This document shows positions 8,150 through 18,186 of a DNA stretch of 64,000 bases, piece by piece (position 1 is the first letter of the stretch; each line of letters opens with the position of its first letter). Source of the DNA: Nocardioides sp. zg-1228. GTDB lineage: Bacteria > Actinomycetota > Actinomycetes > Propionibacteriales > Nocardioidaceae. The stretch is from assembly GCF_017086465.1 (NCBI RefSeq), contig NZ_CP070961.1:372001-436000 (forward strand). The letters are read 5' to 3'. A program made the position numbers and the translations under genes. The notes beneath the pieces are model-generated. The model saw nothing but the letters and a program-made list of their open reading frames with translations, did no database searches and had not been told where the DNA came from.

Positions 8150-9200
8150 GTCCCCGACCCGCGCGCAACGGGTGCTGCGCCACCCGCTCGTGTGGCCGGT
8201 GCTCGCGCTGCTGGTGCTGCTGCTGGTCAACGTGATCGCCAAGCCGGCGTTCCTCGACGTGCGGATGCAGGACGGCCACCTCTACGGCAACCTCGTCGAC
8301 ATCGCGCGCAACAGCGCGCCGGTGATGCTCGTGGCCCTCGGCATGACGCTGGTCATCGCGACCCGGGGGATCGACCTGTCGGTCGGCGCCATCGCGGCCA
8401 TCGCGGGAGCGGTCGCCTGCACGCGGATCATCGGCGCCGGCGACGAGGCCGCGCTCGGCACGGCCGTCGCGGCGATGACCTACGCCATCGTCGTGTGCAT
8501 CGCGCTGGGCGCCTGGAACGGCTTCCTCGTCTCCGTCCTCGGGATCCAGCCGATCATCGCGACGCTGATCCTCATGGTCGCCGGGCGCGGCATCTCGATG
8601 GCGATCACCGACGGCCAGATCACCACCGTCAACAACCCCTGGTTCAGCGACCTGGCCTCGGGCTTCGTGCTGACGCTGCCGCTGGCCTTCCTGGTCGCGG
8701 TCGGCATGGTGCTCCTCGCCGCGGTCCTCACCCGGCGCACGGCGCTCGGCATGCTGATCGAGGCGGTCGGCATCAACCCGGAGGCCAGCAGGCTCGCCGG
8801 CGTGCGCGCCCGCACCATCATCTGGACCGTCTACGCGTTCTCCGGCCTGTGCGCAGGCCTCGCCGGCCTCGTGATCGCGGCCAACACCAACTCCGTCAAC
8901 GCCAACAGCCTCGGCCTGTGGATCGAGCTCGACGCGATCCTCGCGGTCGTCATCGGCGGTACGTCGCTGATGGGCGGGCGCTTCTCGCTGGCGGGCACCC
9001 TCATCGGCGCGCTCTTCATCGCGACCCTGACCCGCACGATCCCCAACATCGGCATCCCCTCGGAGGTCAACTACCTCTTCAAGGCGATCGTCGTCATCGC
9101 GGTGTGCCTCCTCCAGTCGCCGAAGGCGCGCGCCCTCCTGCGCGTGCGTCGGCCGGGAGCGCCCACCCCCGTCCTCGCGAAGACAGGTTCCGCCCGATGA
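8142..9200 (+). CDS. Sugar ABC transporter permease, YtfT-like
   Basis: A 352-residue inner-membrane permease of the BPD_transp_2 (RbsC/AraH) family with about nine or ten hydrophobic segments. Family phrases include MLVALGMTLVIATRGIDLSVG in the first third and ELDAILAVVIGGTSLMGGR near residue 270. The GTG start sits inside the end of the ATPase gene, after a GAGGAGGGG purine run. A second permease follows with a 4-bp ATGA overlap. Two different permeases in a row is the layout of E. coli ytfT-yjfF and Shewanella araW-araZ, so a heterodimeric pore is likely. Confidence 0.9.
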   Translation: MPESPTRAQRVLRHPLVWPVLALLVLLLVNVIAKPAFLDVRMQDGHLYGNLVDIARNSAPVMLVALGMTLVIATRGIDLSVGAIAAIAGAVACTRIIGAGDEAALGTAVAAMTYAIVVCIALGAWNGFLVSVLGIQPIIATLILMVAGRGISMAITDGQITTVNNPWFSDLASGFVLTLPLAFLVAVGMVLLAAVLTRRTALGMLIEAVGINPEASRLAGVRARTIIWTVYAFSGLCAGLAGLVIAANTNSVNANSLGLWIELDAILAVVIGGTSLMGGRFSLAGTLIGALFIATLTRTIPNIGIPSEVNYLFKAIVVIAVCLLQSPKARALLRVRRPGAPTPVLAKTGSAR

Positions 9201-10198
9201 GCGCCGTCACCGTTCCGCCCGCATCGATCTGGGACCGGGTCCGGACCTACCGCCCGCCCCAGCGCTACCTGCCGATCATCGCCACCGCGGCGCTGTTCCT
9301 CGGCCTCTACGGCCTCGGTGGGCTGCGCTACGACGGACTCACCGACCCCCAGGTGCTCATCAGCCTGCTGATCGACAACGCCTTCCTGATCGTCCTCGCC
9401 GTCGGGATGACCTTCGTGATCCTCACCGGCGGCATCGACCTCTCGGTCGGCTCCGTCGTGGCGCTGTCGACGATGATCGCCGCCAAGACGCTGGACCTGG
9501 GCTGGTCGCCCTACCTGTCGATGGTCACCGTGCTCGCGACGGGCACCCTCCTCGGGCTGCTGATGGGCCTGCTCATCCACTACTTCGACATCCAGCCGTT
9601 CATCGCCACGCTCGCGGGGCTGTTCCTGGCCCGCGGGCTCACCTACCTGATCAGCGTCGAGTCGATCTCCATCAAGGACCCCACCTTCACCGAGCTGGCG
9701 TTCAGGACCGTGTGGATCGGCGACTACTACATCCGGTGGACCGCCATCATCGCGCTCGTCGTGGTCGCCGTCGCTGCCTACGTCCTGGCGCGCACCCGCT
9801 TCGGCCGCACCGTCTACGCGATCGGCGGCAACGAGAGCTCGGCGATGCTGATGGGCCTGCGGGTCGCGGCCACCAAGGTCGGCGTCTACGTGATCAGCGG
9901 CTTCTGCGCCGCGCTGGCCGGCCTGCTCTTCTCCCTCTACATCCTGTCGGGCAACAGCCTGCACGCCATCGGCATGGAGCTCGACGCGATCGCCGCGGTC
10001 GTCATCGGCGGCACGCTGCTGACCGGCGGCCGTGGCTACGTCCTCGGCTCGCTCCTCGGCGTGCTGGTGCTCGGCATCATCAAGACCCTCATCGCCTTCG
10101 ACGGCACCCTGAGCTCCTACTGGATCCGCATCATCACCGGCGTGCTGCTCCTGGCGTTCGTGGTCGTGCAGCGCTTCGCCACCAGGCGTCGGGCATGA
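9197..10198 (+). CDS. Sugar ABC transporter permease, YjfF-like
   Basis: This 333-residue protein is the second permease of the importer. It shows multiple transmembrane helices and the family motifs VGMTFVILTGGIDLSVGSV and ELDAIAAVVIGGTLLTGGRG. It overlaps the first permease and the following LacI gene by ATGA stop-start overlaps, so translation is coupled through this part of the operon. Similarity to E. coli YjfF is judged from family knowledge and position, not from a search. Confidence 0.9.
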   Translation: MSAVTVPPASIWDRVRTYRPPQRYLPIIATAALFLGLYGLGGLRYDGLTDPQVLISLLIDNAFLIVLAVGMTFVILTGGIDLSVGSVVALSTMIAAKTLDLGWSPYLSMVTVLATGTLLGLLMGLLIHYFDIQPFIATLAGLFLARGLTYLISVESISIKDPTFTELAFRTVWIGDYYIRWTAIIALVVVAVAAYVLARTRFGRTVYAIGGNESSAMLMGLRVAATKVGVYVISGFCAALAGLLFSLYILSGNSLHAIGMELDAIAAVVIGGTLLTGGRGYVLGSLLGVLVLGIIKTLIAFDGTLSSYWIRIITGVLLLAFVVVQRFATRRRA

Positions 10199-11262
10199 CC
10201 GAGTCCTCACCCACGCCGGACGCAGTGCCGGCGCACCAGCGACGTACGCCGGTCATGGCCGACGTGGCCAGGCTGGCCGGGGTCTCCCACCAGACGGTCT
10301 CGCGGGTCATCAACGGGCAGAGCAACCTGCGCCCGGCGACGCGGGAGAAGGTCGAGGACGCGATCCGCCAGCTCGGCTACCGCCCCAACACGGCCGCTCG
10401 CGCACTGGTCACCCGCAGGTCCGCGACCATCGGCGTCATCGGCTCCAAGAGCGGCTACTGGGGTCCCTCGACCGTGCACCGCACCATCCAGGCCGCCGGC
10501 CGCGCCGCGGGCTACTTCGTCAGCTCGGCCAACCTCCAGAGCCTGACCCGGGAGGAGCTCGTCGACGCGATCGACCACCTGCGCAACCAGGGCGTCGAGG
10601 GCATCGTGCTGATCTCGGCCACCGACGACGCGGTCGGCGTCGCCCGGGCGCAGGAGCAGTGGGGCGTGCCGGTGGTCGTCGTCGAGGGCGACCCGCAGAA
10701 GGCCCGCTGGACCGTCGGCGTCGACCAGGTGGCCGGCGCCGAGCTCGGCACGCGCCACCTCGTCGAGCTGGGCCACACCGACATCGTCCACCTCGCCGGC
10801 CCGCAGGACTGGACCGAGGCCCGCGCCCGCCTCCAGGGGTGGCAGAACGCGATGTACGCCGCCGGGCTCCGTCCGTCCCAGCACGTCACCGGCGACTGGT
10901 CGGCCGCCAGCGGCTTCGAGGTGGGGCGCGAGATCGCGACCGACGAGGAGGTCACCGCCGTCTTCTGCGCCAACGACCAGATGGCCCTGGGTCTCCTGCG
11001 GGCGCTGAGCGAGGCAGGCCGCACCGTGCCCGACGGGGAGCGCGGCGTGAGCGTCGTCGGCTTCGACGACATCCCCGAGGCGCCCTACCTCATCCCGCCG
11101 CTGACGACCGTCCGACAGGACTTCGAGGCCGTCGGTCGTCGGGCCATCGAGATCCTGCGCGCCGCCATCGCCGACGAGCCCGCCCCCGACCGACTCATCA
11201 GGCCCGAGCTCGTGGTGCGAGCCAGCAGCGCCGCACCCGTCGAGAGGACACCCTCCCCATGA
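10195..11262 (+). CDS. LacI-family transcriptional regulator of the arabinose operon
   Basis: A 355-residue LacI/GalR protein. The N-terminal helix-turn-helix and hinge (VARLAGVSHQTVSRVINGQ, about residues 22-80) binds DNA. The remainder is a periplasmic-binding-like sensor domain (GVEGIVLISATDD, TAVFCANDQMALG, SVVGFDDIPEAPY). It lies inside the operon between the importer and araB, overlapping both neighbours by ATGA. The palindromes at 5321-5332 and 5375-5388 are its likely operators, with L-arabinose or a derivative as probable inducer. It takes the place of the AraC or AraR (GntR) regulators used in E. coli and Bacillus. Confidence 0.9.
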   Translation: MTESSPTPDAVPAHQRRTPVMADVARLAGVSHQTVSRVINGQSNLRPATREKVEDAIRQLGYRPNTAARALVTRRSATIGVIGSKSGYWGPSTVHRTIQAAGRAAGYFVSSANLQSLTREELVDAIDHLRNQGVEGIVLISATDDAVGVARAQEQWGVPVVVVEGDPQKARWTVGVDQVAGAELGTRHLVELGHTDIVHLAGPQDWTEARARLQGWQNAMYAAGLRPSQHVTGDWSAASGFEVGREIATDEEVTAVFCANDQMALGLLRALSEAGRTVPDGERGVSVVGFDDIPEAPYLIPPLTTVRQDFEAVGRRAIEILRAAIADEPAPDRLIRPELVVRASSAAPVERTPSP

Positions 11263-12986
11263 CCGACCGCACCGAGCAGTACGTCGTCGGCGTCGACTAC
11301 GGCACCCTCTCGGGGCGCGCCGTCGTCGTCCGCGTCTCCGACGGCGCGGAGCTCGGCACCAGCGTCCACCCCTACCCGCACGCGGTGCTCGAGCGGTCGC
11401 TGCCCGCCCATCTCGCCGGCACGGAGCGCCCCCTGGCACCGGAGTGGGCCCTGCAGGTGCCCGAGGACTACCGCGAGGTGCTGCGCGTCGCCGTCCCGGC
11501 CGCCGTCGGGGCCGCCGGCATCGACCCCGCCCGGGTGATCGGGATCGCCACCGACTTCACCGCCTGCACGATGGTGCCGACCCTCGCCGACGGCACCCCG
11601 CTCAACGAGGTCGACGGCCTGGCCGACCGGCCGCACGCCTACGTCAAGCTGTGGAAGCACCACGCCGCCCAGGGCCAGGCCGACCGGATCAACGACCTCG
11701 CCCGCGAGCGCGACGAGCGCTGGCTGCCGCGCTACGGCGGGCTGATCTCCTCGGAGTGGGAGTTCGCCAAGGGGCTGCAGCTGTTCGAGGAGGACGCCGA
11801 CCTCTACGACCGGATGGAGCACTGGGTCGAGGCCGCGGACTGGATCGTGTGGCAGCTGTGCGGCGCCTACGTCCGCAACGCCTGCACCGCCGGCTACAAG
11901 GGACAGCTCCAGACGTTCGAGGGCCACGACGGCGCCTACCCCTCGCCCGACTTCCTCACCGCGCTCGCGCCCGGCTTCGGCGACTTCGTCACCGACAAGC
12001 TCGAGCACCGCATCGGCGCGCTGGGCGAGCGCGCCGGCGCGCTGACCGCGGAGGCCGCGGCGTGGACCGGCCTGCCCGAGGGCATCGCCGTGGCCGTCGG
12101 CAACGTCGACGCCCACGTCACCGCGCCCGCCGCCCAGGCCGTCGGCGCCGGCCAGATGGTCGCGATCATGGGCACCTCGACCTGCCACGTGATGAACGCC
12201 GAGGTGCTGCGCGAGGTGCCCGGCATGTGCGGCGTCGTCGACGGCGGCATCGTCGACGGGCTCTGGGGCTACGAGGCCGGCCAGAGCGGGGTGGGCGACA
12301 TCTTCGGCTGGTTCGCCGAGCACGGCGTGCCCGCCTCCTACACCGCGGCCGCCGCGGCGGCCGGTGAGTCGGTGCACGAGCACCTGACCCGGCTCGCCGC
12401 CGGGCAGGAGATTGGTGAGCACGGGCTCGTCGCGCTCGACTGGCACTCCGGCAACCGGTCGGTGCTCGTCGACCACGAGCTGTCCGGGCTGGTCGTCGGC
12501 CAGACGCTCGCCACCCGGGCCGAGGACGTCTACCGGGCGCTGCTCGAGGCGACCGCCTTCGGCACGCGCATGATCGTCGAGACCTTCCGCGACAGCGGCG
12601 TCCCGGTCGAGGAGTTCATCGTCGCGGGCGGACTCGCCCAGAACGCCCTGCTCATGCAGGTCTACGCGGACGTCACCCGGCTGCCGCTGTCGATCATCGA
12701 CTCCGCGCAGGGCCCGGCGCTCGGCTCGGCGATCCACGCCGCGGTCGCTGCGGGGGCGTACGACGACGTGCCGAGCGCCGCCAAGCAGATGGGCAAGGTG
12801 CGGCGCCACGTCTACGTGCCCGACGAGGCGCGCGCGGCGGCGTACGACCCGCTGTTCGAGCAGTACGTCGCGCTGCACGACCACTTCGGCCGCGCGACCA
12901 CCACGATGCGGCGGCTCAAGGCGATCCGGCGCGACGCCGTCGCCCGACGCGCCGCTGCGACCACCCACGGAGGAAACCCCGCATGA
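11259..12986 (+). CDS. araB: Ribulokinase
   Basis: Phosphorylates L-ribulose with ATP to L-ribulose 5-phosphate, the second step of bacterial L-arabinose catabolism. The 575-residue FGGY-family kinase begins with the phosphate-binding motif [14 protein letters not shown]. Near the C-terminus it has the second ATP-domain motifs [20 protein letters not shown] and [15 protein letters not shown]. The length fits AraB (about 560). The start overlaps the LacI stop (ATGA), and the stop overlaps the araA start. Between araA and a LacI gene the assignment is firm. Confidence 0.95.
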   Translation: MTDRTEQYVVGVDYGTLSGRAVVVRVSDGAELGTSVHPYPHAVLERSLPAHLAGTERPLAPEWALQVPEDYREVLRVAVPAAVGAAGIDPARVIGIATDFTACTMVPTLADGTPLNEVDGLADRPHAYVKLWKHHAAQGQADRINDLARERDERWLPRYGGLISSEWEFAKGLQLFEEDADLYDRMEHWVEAADWIVWQLCGAYVRNACTAGYKGQLQTFEGHDGAYPSPDFLTALAPGFGDFVTDKLEHRIGALGERAGALTAEAAAWTGLPEGIAVAVGNVDAHVTAPAAQAVGAGQMVAIMGTSTCHVMNAEVLREVPGMCGVVDGGIVDGLWGYEAGQSGVGDIFGWFAEHGVPASYTAAAAAAGESVHEHLTRLAAGQEIGEHGLVALDWHSGNRSVLVDHELSGLVVGQTLATRAEDVYRALLEATAFGTRMIVETFRDSGVPVEEFIVAGGLAQNALLMQVYADVTRLPLSIIDSAQGPALGSAIHAAVAAGAYDDVPSAAKQMGKVRRHVYVPDEARAAAYDPLFEQYVALHDHFGRATTTMRRLKAIRRDAVARRAAATTHGGNPA

Positions 12987-14494
12987 GCATGACGTCCGTC
13001 CCCACCCCCGAGGTCTGGTTCCTGACCGGGAGCCAGGGCCTCTACGGCCCGGAGACCCTGGACCAGGTGGCGTCCCAGTCGCGGGCCATCGCCGATCGCC
13101 TCGGCGCGAGCGACGACCTGCCGGTCACGGTGGTGTGGAAGCCGGTGCTGCTCGACGCGGCGTCGATCCACCGGCAGATGCTCGACGCCAACTCCGACCC
13201 CGGGTGCGTCGGTGTCATCGCGTGGATGCACACGTTCTCGCCGGCGAAGATGTGGATCGCCGGTCTCGACGCCCTGCGCAAGCCGTTGCTCCACCTGCAC
13301 ACCCAGGCCGGCATGGAGCTCCCGTGGTCCACCATCGACATGGACTTCATGAACCTCAACCAGGCCGCCCACGGCGACCGGGAGTTCGGCTACATCCAGT
13401 CCCGCCTCGGCGTCGCCCGCAAGACCGTCGCCGGGCACGTCGACTCGCCGGGCGTCGCGCGGCGGGTCGCGGTCTGGGCGCGCGCGGCGCTGGGTCGCCA
13501 CGAGCTGTCACACCTCAAGCTGGCCCGCTTCGGCGACAACATGCGCGACGTCGCGGTCACCGAGGGCGACAAGGTCGAGGCGCAGCGGCGCTTCGGCGTC
13601 TCGGTCAACACCTACGGCGTCAACGACCTGGTGGCCGTCGTCGACGAGGTCGCGGACTCCGACATCGACAAGCTGGTGGACGAGTACGTCGACACCTACG
13701 CCGTCGCGCCCGAGCTGCGGCCGGGCGCCGAGCGCGCCGACTCGCTGCGCTACGGCGCCCGGATCGAGCTCGGCCTGCGCCAGTTCCTCACCGCCGGAGG
13801 CTTCGGCGCGTTCACCACCAACTTCGAGGACCTCGGCGGGCTGCGCCAGCTCCCGGGCCTCGCGGTCCAGCGGCTGATGGCCGACGGCTACGGCTTCGGC
13901 GGCGAGGGCGACTGGAAGACCTCGGTGCTGCTGCGCGCCACCAAGACCATGGCCGCGGGGCTGCCCGGCGGCACGTCGTTCATGGAGGACTACACCTACC
14001 ACCTGGTGCCGGGGCAGGAGAAGATCCTCGGCGCGCACATGCTCGAGGTCTGTCCCACCATCACCACCGGGAAGCCGTCGCTCGAGGTGCACCCCCTCTC
14101 CATCGGTGGCCGCGACGACCCGGTCCGCCTGCGCTTCACCGCCGACCCGGGCCGCGGCGTCGTCGCCGGCCTGTCCGACCTGGGCGACCGGTTCCGCCTG
14201 ACGGTCAACGACATCGACGTGGTCGAGCCCGACGCCGACCTGCCGCTGCTCCCGGTGGCGTGCGCGGTGTGGGAGCCCCGGCCGTCCCTGTCGACGTCCG
14301 CCGAGGCGTGGCTGATGGCGGGCGCCCCGCACCACACGGTGCTGTCGAAGGCGGTCGGGGTCGAGGCGTTCGAGGACCTCGCCGAGATGACCGGCGTCGA
14401 GCTGGTGGTCATCGACGACGAGACGACCCCGCGCAGCTTCAAGCGCGAGCTGCGGTGGAACGCGGCCTACCACCGGCTCGCTGAGGGACTCTGA
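12983..14494 (+). CDS. araA: L-arabinose isomerase
   Basis: Isomerises L-arabinose to L-ribulose in the cytoplasm using a divalent metal. The 503-residue length matches E. coli AraA (500). The expected metal-site motifs are present in order: [31 protein letters not shown] and APHHTVLS, giving the two Glu and two His ligands. The N-terminus ([13 protein letters not shown]) is characteristic. The ATG has a strong GGAGGAA upstream and overlaps the araB stop; the stop overlaps the araD start. Confidence 0.96.
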   Translation: MSMTSVPTPEVWFLTGSQGLYGPETLDQVASQSRAIADRLGASDDLPVTVVWKPVLLDAASIHRQMLDANSDPGCVGVIAWMHTFSPAKMWIAGLDALRKPLLHLHTQAGMELPWSTIDMDFMNLNQAAHGDREFGYIQSRLGVARKTVAGHVDSPGVARRVAVWARAALGRHELSHLKLARFGDNMRDVAVTEGDKVEAQRRFGVSVNTYGVNDLVAVVDEVADSDIDKLVDEYVDTYAVAPELRPGAERADSLRYGARIELGLRQFLTAGGFGAFTTNFEDLGGLRQLPGLAVQRLMADGYGFGGEGDWKTSVLLRATKTMAAGLPGGTSFMEDYTYHLVPGQEKILGAHMLEVCPTITTGKPSLEVHPLSIGGRDDPVRLRFTADPGRGVVAGLSDLGDRFRLTVNDIDVVEPDADLPLLPVACAVWEPRPSLSTSAEAWLMAGAPHHTVLSKAVGVEAFEDLAEMTGVELVVIDDETTPRSFKRELRWNAAYHRLAEGL

Positions 14495-15216
14495 TGTCGG
14501 GCCCGGTCTCGGACGACCTCCTGCACGAGGTGCTGGCGGCCAACCTGGTGATCCCGCGAGAGGGCCTGGCCACCCTGACCTGGGGCAACGTCAGCGGCGT
14601 CGACCGCGACCGCGGCGTCTACGTCATCAAGCCGTCGGGGGTGCCCTACGACGAGCTCGCCCTCGAGCACCTGGTGCCCGTCGAGGTCGAGACGGGGCGC
14701 GTGCTCGCCGGCGACCTCAAGCCGTCGACCGACAGCGAGACGCACCGGCTGCTCTACCTCGAGCACGCCGGTCTCGGCGGCGTCGCGCACACGCACTCGA
14801 TGTACGCCGTGTCCTTCGCCCAGGCGGGCCTGCCGGTCCCGATGCTCGGCACCACCCACGCCGACACCTTCAACGGGCCCGTGCCGATCACCCGGACCCT
14901 CACGGCCGAGGAGTGTGGGCGCGACTACGAGCTCAACACCGGCCGCGTCCTGGTCGAGGCGATGGGGGCGGATGCGCTCGGCGTGCCGGGCGCGCTCGTC
15001 GCCGGCCACGGCCCGTTCACCTGGGGTGCGACGGCCGCCGAGGCGGTGGAGCACTCGGTGATCCTCGAGGCCGTGGCCGAGATGGCGATGCGCACCTTGA
15101 CGCTCAACCCGGCGGCCTCGTCACCCGACCACCTCTTCGCGCGACACTTCACCCGCAAGCACGGTCCGGACGCCTACTACGGCAATCCCGACCGCACCCT
15201 CTCGAGCCCTTCCTGA
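14494..15216 (+). CDS. araD: L-ribulose-5-phosphate 4-epimerase
   Basis: Converts L-ribulose 5-phosphate to D-xylulose 5-phosphate, feeding the pentose phosphate pathway. The 240-residue class II aldolase-family protein shows the zinc-binding AHTHS motif with the downstream AGHGPFTWG histidine. The substrate-site phrases TWGNVSG, KPSGVPYDEL and PSTDSETH are also present. The length agrees with E. coli AraD (231). It begins at an ATG sharing its A with the araA stop. The order here is B-A-D, as in E. coli. Confidence 0.95.
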   Translation: MSGPVSDDLLHEVLAANLVIPREGLATLTWGNVSGVDRDRGVYVIKPSGVPYDELALEHLVPVEVETGRVLAGDLKPSTDSETHRLLYLEHAGLGGVAHTHSMYAVSFAQAGLPVPMLGTTHADTFNGPVPITRTLTAEECGRDYELNTGRVLVEAMGADALGVPGALVAGHGPFTWGATAAEAVEHSVILEAVAEMAMRTLTLNPAASSPDHLFARHFTRKHGPDAYYGNPDRTLSSPS

Positions 15217-15230
15217 TGACTGGAGCAACG

Positions 15231-16223
15231 ATGGACTCACGTCCCCTCCCGCGCACGCCCTTCTCCGCCTCGGTCGTCGGCCTCGGCACCTGGCAGCTCG
15301 GCGCCGACTGGGGTGAGGTCAGCGAGCCAGACGCGATGGCCGTGCTGGAGGCCTCGGCCGAGGCCGGCGTCACGTTCTACGACACCGCCGACGTCTACGG
15401 CGACGGCCGCAGCGAGCAGCTGGTCGGCCGCTTCGTCCACGCGCACCCCGACGCCGGCTTCACGGTCGCGACCAAGATCGGCCGGCGGATGGACCAGGTG
15501 CCGGCCAACTACGTCGAGCCCCACCTCCGCTCCTGGCTCGACCGGTCCCGCACCAACCTCGGCGTGGACACGATCGACCTCGTGCAGCTGCACTGCCCGC
15601 CGAGCGAGGTCATCGACGACGACGCGACGTACGACGTCCTGGACCGCCTCGTCGACGAGGGCGTCATCACGGCCTACGGGGTCAGCGTCGAGACGTGCGC
15701 GCAGGCGCTCAGCGCGATCGTCCGGCCCGGCGTCGCCAGCGTGCAGATCATCCTCAACGCCTTCCGGATGAAGCCGCTCGACGAGGTGCTCCCCGCGGCC
15801 CGGGCCGCCGGCGTCGGGATCGTCGCCCGGGTGCCGCTGGCCTCGGGGCTGCTGACCGGGAAGTACGACCTCGACACCACGTTCGCCGAGGACGACCACC
15901 GCACCTACAACCGCGACGGCAGCGCGTTCGACGTCGGCGAGACCTTCTCCGGCGTCGACTACGCCACGGGTGTCGAGGCGGCGCAGGAGTTCTCCGCTCT
16001 CGTGTCCTCCTCGGGGCTCGACGTCACGCCGGCCCAGGCCGCGATCGCGTGGGTCTGGCAGCAGCCGGGCGTCTCGTCGGTCATCCCGGGTGCGCGCAAC
16101 GTGGACCAGGCGCGGGCCAACGCCGCCGCCGGGCAGGTCGGGGAGCTTCCTGCCGCGTTCGTCGACGGCGTGCGCGACCTCTACGACCGGCGCCTCAGGG
16201 AGCAGGCCCACGGCCGCTGGTGA
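15231..16223 (+). CDS. Aldo/keto reductase
   Basis: A 330-residue NADPH-dependent aldo/keto reductase. The catalytic Asp and Tyr lie in FYDTADVYGDGRSE, the Lys in VATKIGRR and the His in LVQLHCPP. The C-terminal cofactor segment is SSVIPGARNVDQARAN. Two in-frame ATGs exist; the one chosen has GGAG five bases upstream, while the upstream one overlaps the araD stop. As last gene of the arabinose operon it may reduce or oxidise a pentose or a side product; the substrate is unknown. A damaged copy of its 3-prime end lies at about 18020-18190. Confidence 0.88.
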   Translation: MDSRPLPRTPFSASVVGLGTWQLGADWGEVSEPDAMAVLEASAEAGVTFYDTADVYGDGRSEQLVGRFVHAHPDAGFTVATKIGRRMDQVPANYVEPHLRSWLDRSRTNLGVDTIDLVQLHCPPSEVIDDDATYDVLDRLVDEGVITAYGVSVETCAQALSAIVRPGVASVQIILNAFRMKPLDEVLPAARAAGVGIVARVPLASGLLTGKYDLDTTFAEDDHRTYNRDGSAFDVGETFSGVDYATGVEAAQEFSALVSSSGLDVTPAQAAIAWVWQQPGVSSVIPGARNVDQARANAAAGQVGELPAAFVDGVRDLYDRRLREQAHGRW

Positions 16224-16305
16224 GTCCCGCCCCGCGTTGTCGGGTCGACGCTCCGACACCGGATCGTGCGCTGGAACCGCCGCGGTCGGAGGGCCCTCGC
16301 CGGCC

Positions 16306-17109
16306 TCAGCCGTGCGCAGGGCCGGCCAGGGCCAGTGCCTGGTCGCGCAGGCGGGTGGCGCCGATGCTGCCGCTCCACCGCGCGACCTCGGCCGCCAGCA
16401 GCCTGGCGCCGTCGACCTCGCCGCGGTCCCGGGCCAGCTCGGCCAGCAGGATCAGCTGGGACAACGTGCTGGACACGGCGCCCGCCCGGGCCGCGCTGGC
16501 CGCGGAGTCCTCCCACATCTCCCGGGCGGCCGAGGCGTGGCGGTCCTCGTTGCGGTGGTCGCCCAGGTGCCGCAGCGCCTCGTAGCGGAGCACGTCGTCG
16601 GCCGTGTCCTCGGCGGCGGCCAGGCACCGGTCGTAGTGGACAGGCGCCCGATGCCGTTCGCCGTAGAGGTTGTCGAGGACGACGCCCAGGTAGAAGTCCG
16701 CCCAGCCCTCGCGGCGCCGGTCGGGGCTGGTGCGCTGGAGTGACTCGACGCGGGCCCGCAGGTCGTCGACCCGACGTCGGTCCCGACCCTCCATGGAGGC
16801 GAGGGAGGTGCCGGGCAGGAAGATCTGGGCGATGAACTCGAGACGGGCGGACAGCAGCTCGAGGTCCCAGCGATCGGCCTGGGTCCCGTGGGCCTCGATG
16901 ACCGGTCGCCGGCGCTCGACGGAGCCGGGATCGGGCGACTCGCCGGTGAGGTAGGCCTCGGCGATGTCGAGCTCGACGAGGACGAGGCACAGGCTCGGGT
17001 CCGTCTCGTCGGAGACGGCAGCGAGCGCACGCGCGTCGTCGAGCCGCCCGGCCCGCAGGAGGGCGCGGACGCCGCGCACGAGGGCAGGACACGAGGTGGG
17101 CGTCGTCAT
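16306..17109 (-). CDS. Helical protein of unknown function, TPR-like
   Basis: I do not recognise a specific family. The 267-residue protein is rich in Ala, Leu, Arg and Glu, with repeated amphipathic helices (for example RAGRLDDARALAAVSDE and EGWADFYLGVVLDNLYGE) that resemble tetratricopeptide repeats. The ATG of MTTPTSCPA is preferred because TACCGT lies 7 bases upstream, a spacing typical of leaderless actinobacterial transcripts. The gene is divergent from the MarR regulator and shares with it an intergenic region holding a perfect inverted repeat, so it may be a MarR target. Confidence 0.7.
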   Translation of the reverse strand: MTTPTSCPALVRGVRALLRAGRLDDARALAAVSDETDPSLCLVLVELDIAEAYLTGESPDPGSVERRRPVIEAHGTQADRWDLELLSARLEFIAQIFLPGTSLASMEGRDRRRVDDLRARVESLQRTSPDRRREGWADFYLGVVLDNLYGERHRAPVHYDRCLAAAEDTADDVLRYEALRHLGDHRNEDRHASAAREMWEDSAASAARAGAVSSTLSQLILLAELARDRGEVDGARLLAAEVARWSGSIGATRLRDQALALAGPAHG

Positions 17110-17150
17110 CTCGGGGACGGTAGTGAGCCACCGGAAGTGACCGCCAGCTA

Positions 17151-17172
17151 ATGGTTCACCCGGATGAACCAT
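17151..17172. promoter_or_regulatory. Perfect inverted repeat, probable MarR operator
   Basis: The arms ATGGTTCA and TGAACCAT are exact 8-bp complements around a 6-bp spacer. The repeat lies in the divergent intergenic region, 39 bp before the MarR start and 42 bp before the start of the helical protein on the other strand. MarR dimers commonly bind such repeats and repress both divergent genes. Confidence 0.65.
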
Positions 17173-17210
17173 CGCTGCGCGACGGGTCCGTGCTGTGCCA
17201 TTCTCGACTC

Positions 17211-17705
17211 ATGAGGGATGTCGTCGACGAGCACGTCGAGACGTGGGCGCGCGAGCTCCCGGGGCTGGACCCGATCAAGGAGGAGATCCTGGCGCGCATG
17301 GCCCGCATCGTGCGCGAGGTCAGCGAGGGCCGTGCCCGCGGCGTCGCCGCCGGCGGGGCGGCGCCCGGGGAGTACAAGACGCTCCTGATGCTGCGCAAGC
17401 AGGGCGAGCCCTACCAGCTGAGCCCATCGGCCCTCGCCCGGGTGCTCGGTGTCTCTCGCGCCGTCGCCTCCACCCGCCTCGGGGTCCTCGAGGACAAGGG
17501 CCTCGTCCGGCGCGCCCACGACACGCACGACCGCCGCCGCGTCACCGTCGAGCTGACCAGCGCAGGTCACACGCTGGTCGATGCGCTGCTGGAGGGGGAG
17601 GAGCGCCGCGAGCGCGACATCCTCCGCCCGCTCGACGAGGACGAGCAGAACGAGCTCGCCGAGCTCCTGCGGCGGGTGGTGCTCCACCTTCCGGTCACCG
17701 ACTGA
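17211..17705 (+). CDS. MarR-family transcriptional regulator
   Basis: A 164-residue winged-helix regulator. The recognition region reads SPSALARVLGVSRAVASTRLGVLEDKGLV, followed by the wing DTHDRRRVTVELTSAG, both typical of MarR proteins. The ATG of MRDVVDEHVE is preferred; the longer frame upstream runs through the inverted repeat. The gene faces away from the helical protein and is followed by the remnant of an MFS exporter gene. The ancestral arrangement was therefore probably a MarR regulator with its adjacent exporter, whose intact copy now lies at 22383-24407. Confidence 0.88.
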   Translation: MRDVVDEHVETWARELPGLDPIKEEILARMARIVREVSEGRARGVAAGGAAPGEYKTLLMLRKQGEPYQLSPSALARVLGVSRAVASTRLGVLEDKGLVRRAHDTHDRRRVTVELTSAGHTLVDALLEGEERRERDILRPLDEDEQNELAELLRRVVLHLPVTD

Positions 17706-17739
17706 TCCGGGGCCGCTCGGCGACGCTAGGGGCGGCCCC

Positions 17740-18186
17740 ATGGGAGTCGAAGCGCGGGGATGCCGATGACCGCGACCGCGACGACCGCGCAGGTGGGGTC
17801 CGAGGTCGAGCCGCTCGGGCCTCATCGTGCTCGTGCTCGCCCTGTGCGGCACCTCCGTGTCGTTGATGCAGACCCTGGTCGTGCCGCTGCTCCCCGACTT
17901 CCCGAGGCTGCTGGGCACGACCGCTGTCGGGCGTGATCTACGAGCTGTTCGACTGGCAGGCGGTGTTCTGGGGCAAGCGACGCCGCTTCAACCTCGTGCT
18001 GCCCGACCTCCCCGGCGGCCCGGGCCGCCGGGCGTCTCGTCGGTCATCCCGGGCGCGCGCAACGTGGACCAGGCGCGGGCCAACGCCGCCGCCGAGCAGG
18101 TCGGGGAGCTGCCTGCCGCGTTCGTCGACGGCGTGCGCGACCTCTACGACCGGCGCCTCAGTGAGCGGGTCCACGGCCGCTGGTGA
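17740..18186 (+). pseudogene. Mosaic relic: three MFS exporter fragments fused to an aldo/keto reductase end
   Basis: The segment joins four pieces of intact genes in this window. It starts with the upstream ORF and first ~180 bp of the MFS exporter (like 22357-22545, with a 2-base deletion shifting frame after GSE). A ~50-bp internal piece follows (like 22864-22917), then ~38 bp of its 3-prime end (like 24341-24378), then ~165 bp of the 3-prime end of the aldo/keto reductase (like 16066-16225). The first junction shows a short CCGC microhomology. The relic keeps only fragments and cannot encode a working exporter or reductase. Confidence 0.9.

Noticed and set aside
17827..18186. A 119-codon frame joining exporter and reductase pieces as a new fusion gene
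   Set aside because: It mixes different original frames, has no ribosome binding site and lies fully within the relic.
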